7,793 nt of DNA from an uncultured Caulobacterales bacterium. GTDB lineage: Bacteria > Pseudomonadota > Alphaproteobacteria > Caulobacterales > Maricaulaceae. Under the pieces are notes generated by a model that did no database searches, was not told the origin of the DNA, and was given only the letters and a program-made list of their open reading frames with translations. Within the stretch, counting starts at the first letter, position 1; each line of letters opens with the position of its first letter. The translations under genes were made by a program, and so were the position numbers. Location of the stretch: contig CALLME010000300.1 in the NCBI GenBank assembly GCA_938007945.1, positions 1-7,793 on the forward strand, read 5' to 3'. Of this stretch, positions 6,516-7,793 are shown in pieces.

Positions 6516-6532
6516 TGTTCTGGGGCTTTTGT
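6504..6532. terminator. Candidate weak bidirectional terminator over the shared stop codons
   Basis: ACAAAAAGC (6504-6512) can pair with GCTTTTGT (6525-6532) with one bulged A, around a 12-base loop. Each strand then shows an A-run, a short stem and a T-run, as in two-way terminators. Only three of the eight pairs are G-C, so the hairpin is weak. It lies inside the 3' ends of both convergent genes, the only place a local terminator could sit. Confidence 0.3.
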
Positions 6533-7793
6533 ATTTCCGATCACGGTGTCGGAGGTCTGCACTTCATTGCGGTGCGTCCAGAACAGTGATTTGAGAAGCG
6601 ATATCGTCATTAAAGCCATTACAAGTGAGAATGGCAATGCGCCAAAAATCATCGCTGAGCGCAACGCTCCCATACCGCCTGCAATCAAAAGCGTCGCGAC
6701 AACAGCAATAAATATCAGCCCCCAGATAATAATATGCCGCGTCCGCGATATTGCGCGGTTACCCGCAGAGGCTATTGTATTAATCACAAGTATGGCCGAG
6801 TCCGCTGACGTCACAAGGTAGGTCAACAGCAAAATCACAATAATGAATGACATGAGCTTCGCCATGATAGGTGACAAAATTAGGTTGATAGTCGCAAAAA
6901 GCTGCATGGAGATATCGGCATTGACGATGGCACCATTAGCAATACCCGAAAGCTCTAGACTAATCGCGGTGCCACCCACCAGCACGCACCACGTCAGGCC
7001 CATAGCGGCAGGAATAAACATTGCGCCGAACACATATTCCCGAATTGTGCGGCCCTTGGATACACGTGCGAGGAACAGTCCAACAAATGGCGCGAAGGCT
7101 ATCCACCAAGCCCAATAGAATATTGACCAGCTGGCTTGCCAATCTGCCAAAGGTCCCTCCGTCCACACTGTGAATGACATGGCGGGGAGCGCTAAAAAGT
7201 AATCCCAAAGCGTGACGAAAAACTGCTTAAAGGCAAAGAGTGTCGCGCCAAAGACCGCGAAGAAGGCGAGCAAGAAAAACGATAATCCTATGTTGATATT
7301 GGACAGCCATTTAATGCCTTTATCCACGCCTGTTATAGCTGACATGACGGATGCGCCAATAATAATGACAAGCGCGATAATTTGCGCGAGCAATGTGGGT
7401 TTACCATCCGCTTCGCTAATCCAGTCAAAACCTGTGATGTTAAAAACGCCCGAAGCAAATTGAGAGACGCCGTACCCAATCGTCACGCCTACACCGATAA
7501 CAGTTGCGAGGATGGCAACAATATCGACTACGTTCCCCAGTGCGCCCTCAAGCGACTTGCCGAACAAAGGCTTCAAAACTGAACGAAAGGATAATGGCAT
7601 TTTGCGATTATAGGAAAAATATCCCAGAGCCATGCCGACAATGCCGTAGCACGCCCAAGGCGTCAGTCCGTAATGCAGCGCTGTCCATTTATAGGCGGCA
7701 CGTACATTATCCGCACTTTCAGCTGTCGTAAGACCTTTGATAACATCAGGGTTATTAGCGAAATGGAATATCGGTTCAGCCGTAGAATAAGTC
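6512..7793 (-). CDS. BCCT-family transporter (betaine/carnitine/choline type), N-terminus cut by window edge
   Basis: This is an inner-membrane secondary transporter for trimethylammonium-type or sulfonium osmolytes. The reading frame stays open from the right edge (first whole codon at 7792-7790) to TAG at 6514-6512, about 426 residues. BCCT members have about 500-650 residues and 12 membrane segments, so roughly the first 80-100 residues are missing. Near the edge are EPIFHF and LHYGLTPWACYGIVG (TM4 region). Counting from the internal Met at 7633, the family signature is SWSIFYWAWW (168-177), followed by FLARVSKGRTIREYV (187-201), and the sodium-site-like stretch VTSADSA is at 274-280. Many hydrophobic helices follow one another. 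Compared with BetP, the aromatic cage keeps W194, Y197, W373 and W374, but W189 is Tyr and W377 is Phe. The C-terminal tail is short (about 20 residues after the last helix), without the long charged osmosensing tail of BetP, which suggests nutrient uptake rather than osmotic control. It probably feeds the neighbouring pathway. Confidence 0.93.
   Translation of the reverse strand, partial: TYSTAEPIFHFANNPDVIKGLTTAESADNVRAAYKWTALHYGLTPWACYGIVGMALGYFSYNRKMPLSFRSVLKPLFGKSLEGALGNVVDIVAILATVIGVGVTIGYGVSQFASGVFNITGFDWISEADGKPTLLAQIIALVIIIGASVMSAITGVDKGIKWLSNINIGLSFFLLAFFAVFGATLFAFKQFFVTLWDYFLALPAMSFTVWTEGPLADWQASWSIFYWAWWIAFAPFVGLFLARVSKGRTIREYVFGAMFIPAAMGLTWCVLVGGTAISLELSGIANGAIVNADISMQLFATINLILSPIMAKLMSFIIVILLLTYLVTSADSAILVINTIASAGNRAISRTRHIIIWGLIFIAVVATLLIAGGMGALRSAMIFGALPFSLVMALMTISLLKSLFWTHRNEVQTSDTVIGNTKAPEH

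Noticed and set aside
6546..7582. Series of plus-strand open frames opposite the BCCT gene
   Set aside because: They mirror codons of a membrane protein on the other strand and have no family features or start signals.
1..7793. Mobile element, defence island or CRISPR array
   Set aside because: I see no transposase, integrase, spaced repeats, tRNA or att-like duplications; all genes are metabolic, transport or regulatory.

Overview
The window looks like chromosomal DNA of a proteobacterium, probably a marine alphaproteobacterium of the Rhodobacterales or SAR116 kind. This is inferred from the gene families (FdsB/FdsG formate dehydrogenase subunits, a DmdA-like tetrahydrofolate methyltransferase, a GbcA/CntA-like Rieske oxygenase, a BCCT transporter) and from a moderate GC content judged by eye. 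No marker gene fixes the taxon. I see no rRNA, tRNA, CRISPR array, insertion sequence or other mobile element.

Layout: seven genes, two cut by the window edges. On the minus strand, read right to left, are a LysR-type regulator (2729-3712), a Rieske non-haem iron oxygenase (1510-2664), fdsG (924-1403) and fdsB (its N-terminal 309 codons, 1-927). On the plus strand, diverging from the regulator across a 213-bp control region, are a DAO-family FAD oxidoreductase (3926-5278) and a DmdA/GcvT-family folate-dependent methyltransferase (about 5385-6515). Converging on the latter is a BCCT transporter on the minus strand (6512 to beyond 7793). The two convergent genes share bases of their stop codons. 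No gene-free stretch exceeds 300 bp. The gaps are 1404-1509, 2665-2728, 3713-3925 and 5279-5384.

How the genes fit together (inference): the BCCT transporter imports a methylated onium compound, such as a betaine or DMSP-like osmolyte. The Rieske oxygenase hydroxylates and so removes an N-methyl group, or cleaves the compound. The FAD enzyme oxidises a secondary or tertiary N-methyl amine. The DmdA-like protein passes the one-carbon unit to tetrahydrofolate. The NAD-linked formate dehydrogenase then oxidises formate released from the C1 pool and yields NADH. The LysR protein, placed between the two arms, is the likely local regulator. The exact substrate cannot be read from the sequence. The Rieske reductase and the rest of the formate dehydrogenase (FdsA, FdsC, FdsD) are not in the window.

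The most interesting points are this possibly undescribed combination of a stand-alone FAD oxidoreductase with a DmdA-like partner beside a Rieske oxygenase, the altered aromatic cage of the transporter, and the convergent gene ends that overlap at CTAG within a weak two-way terminator-like hairpin.
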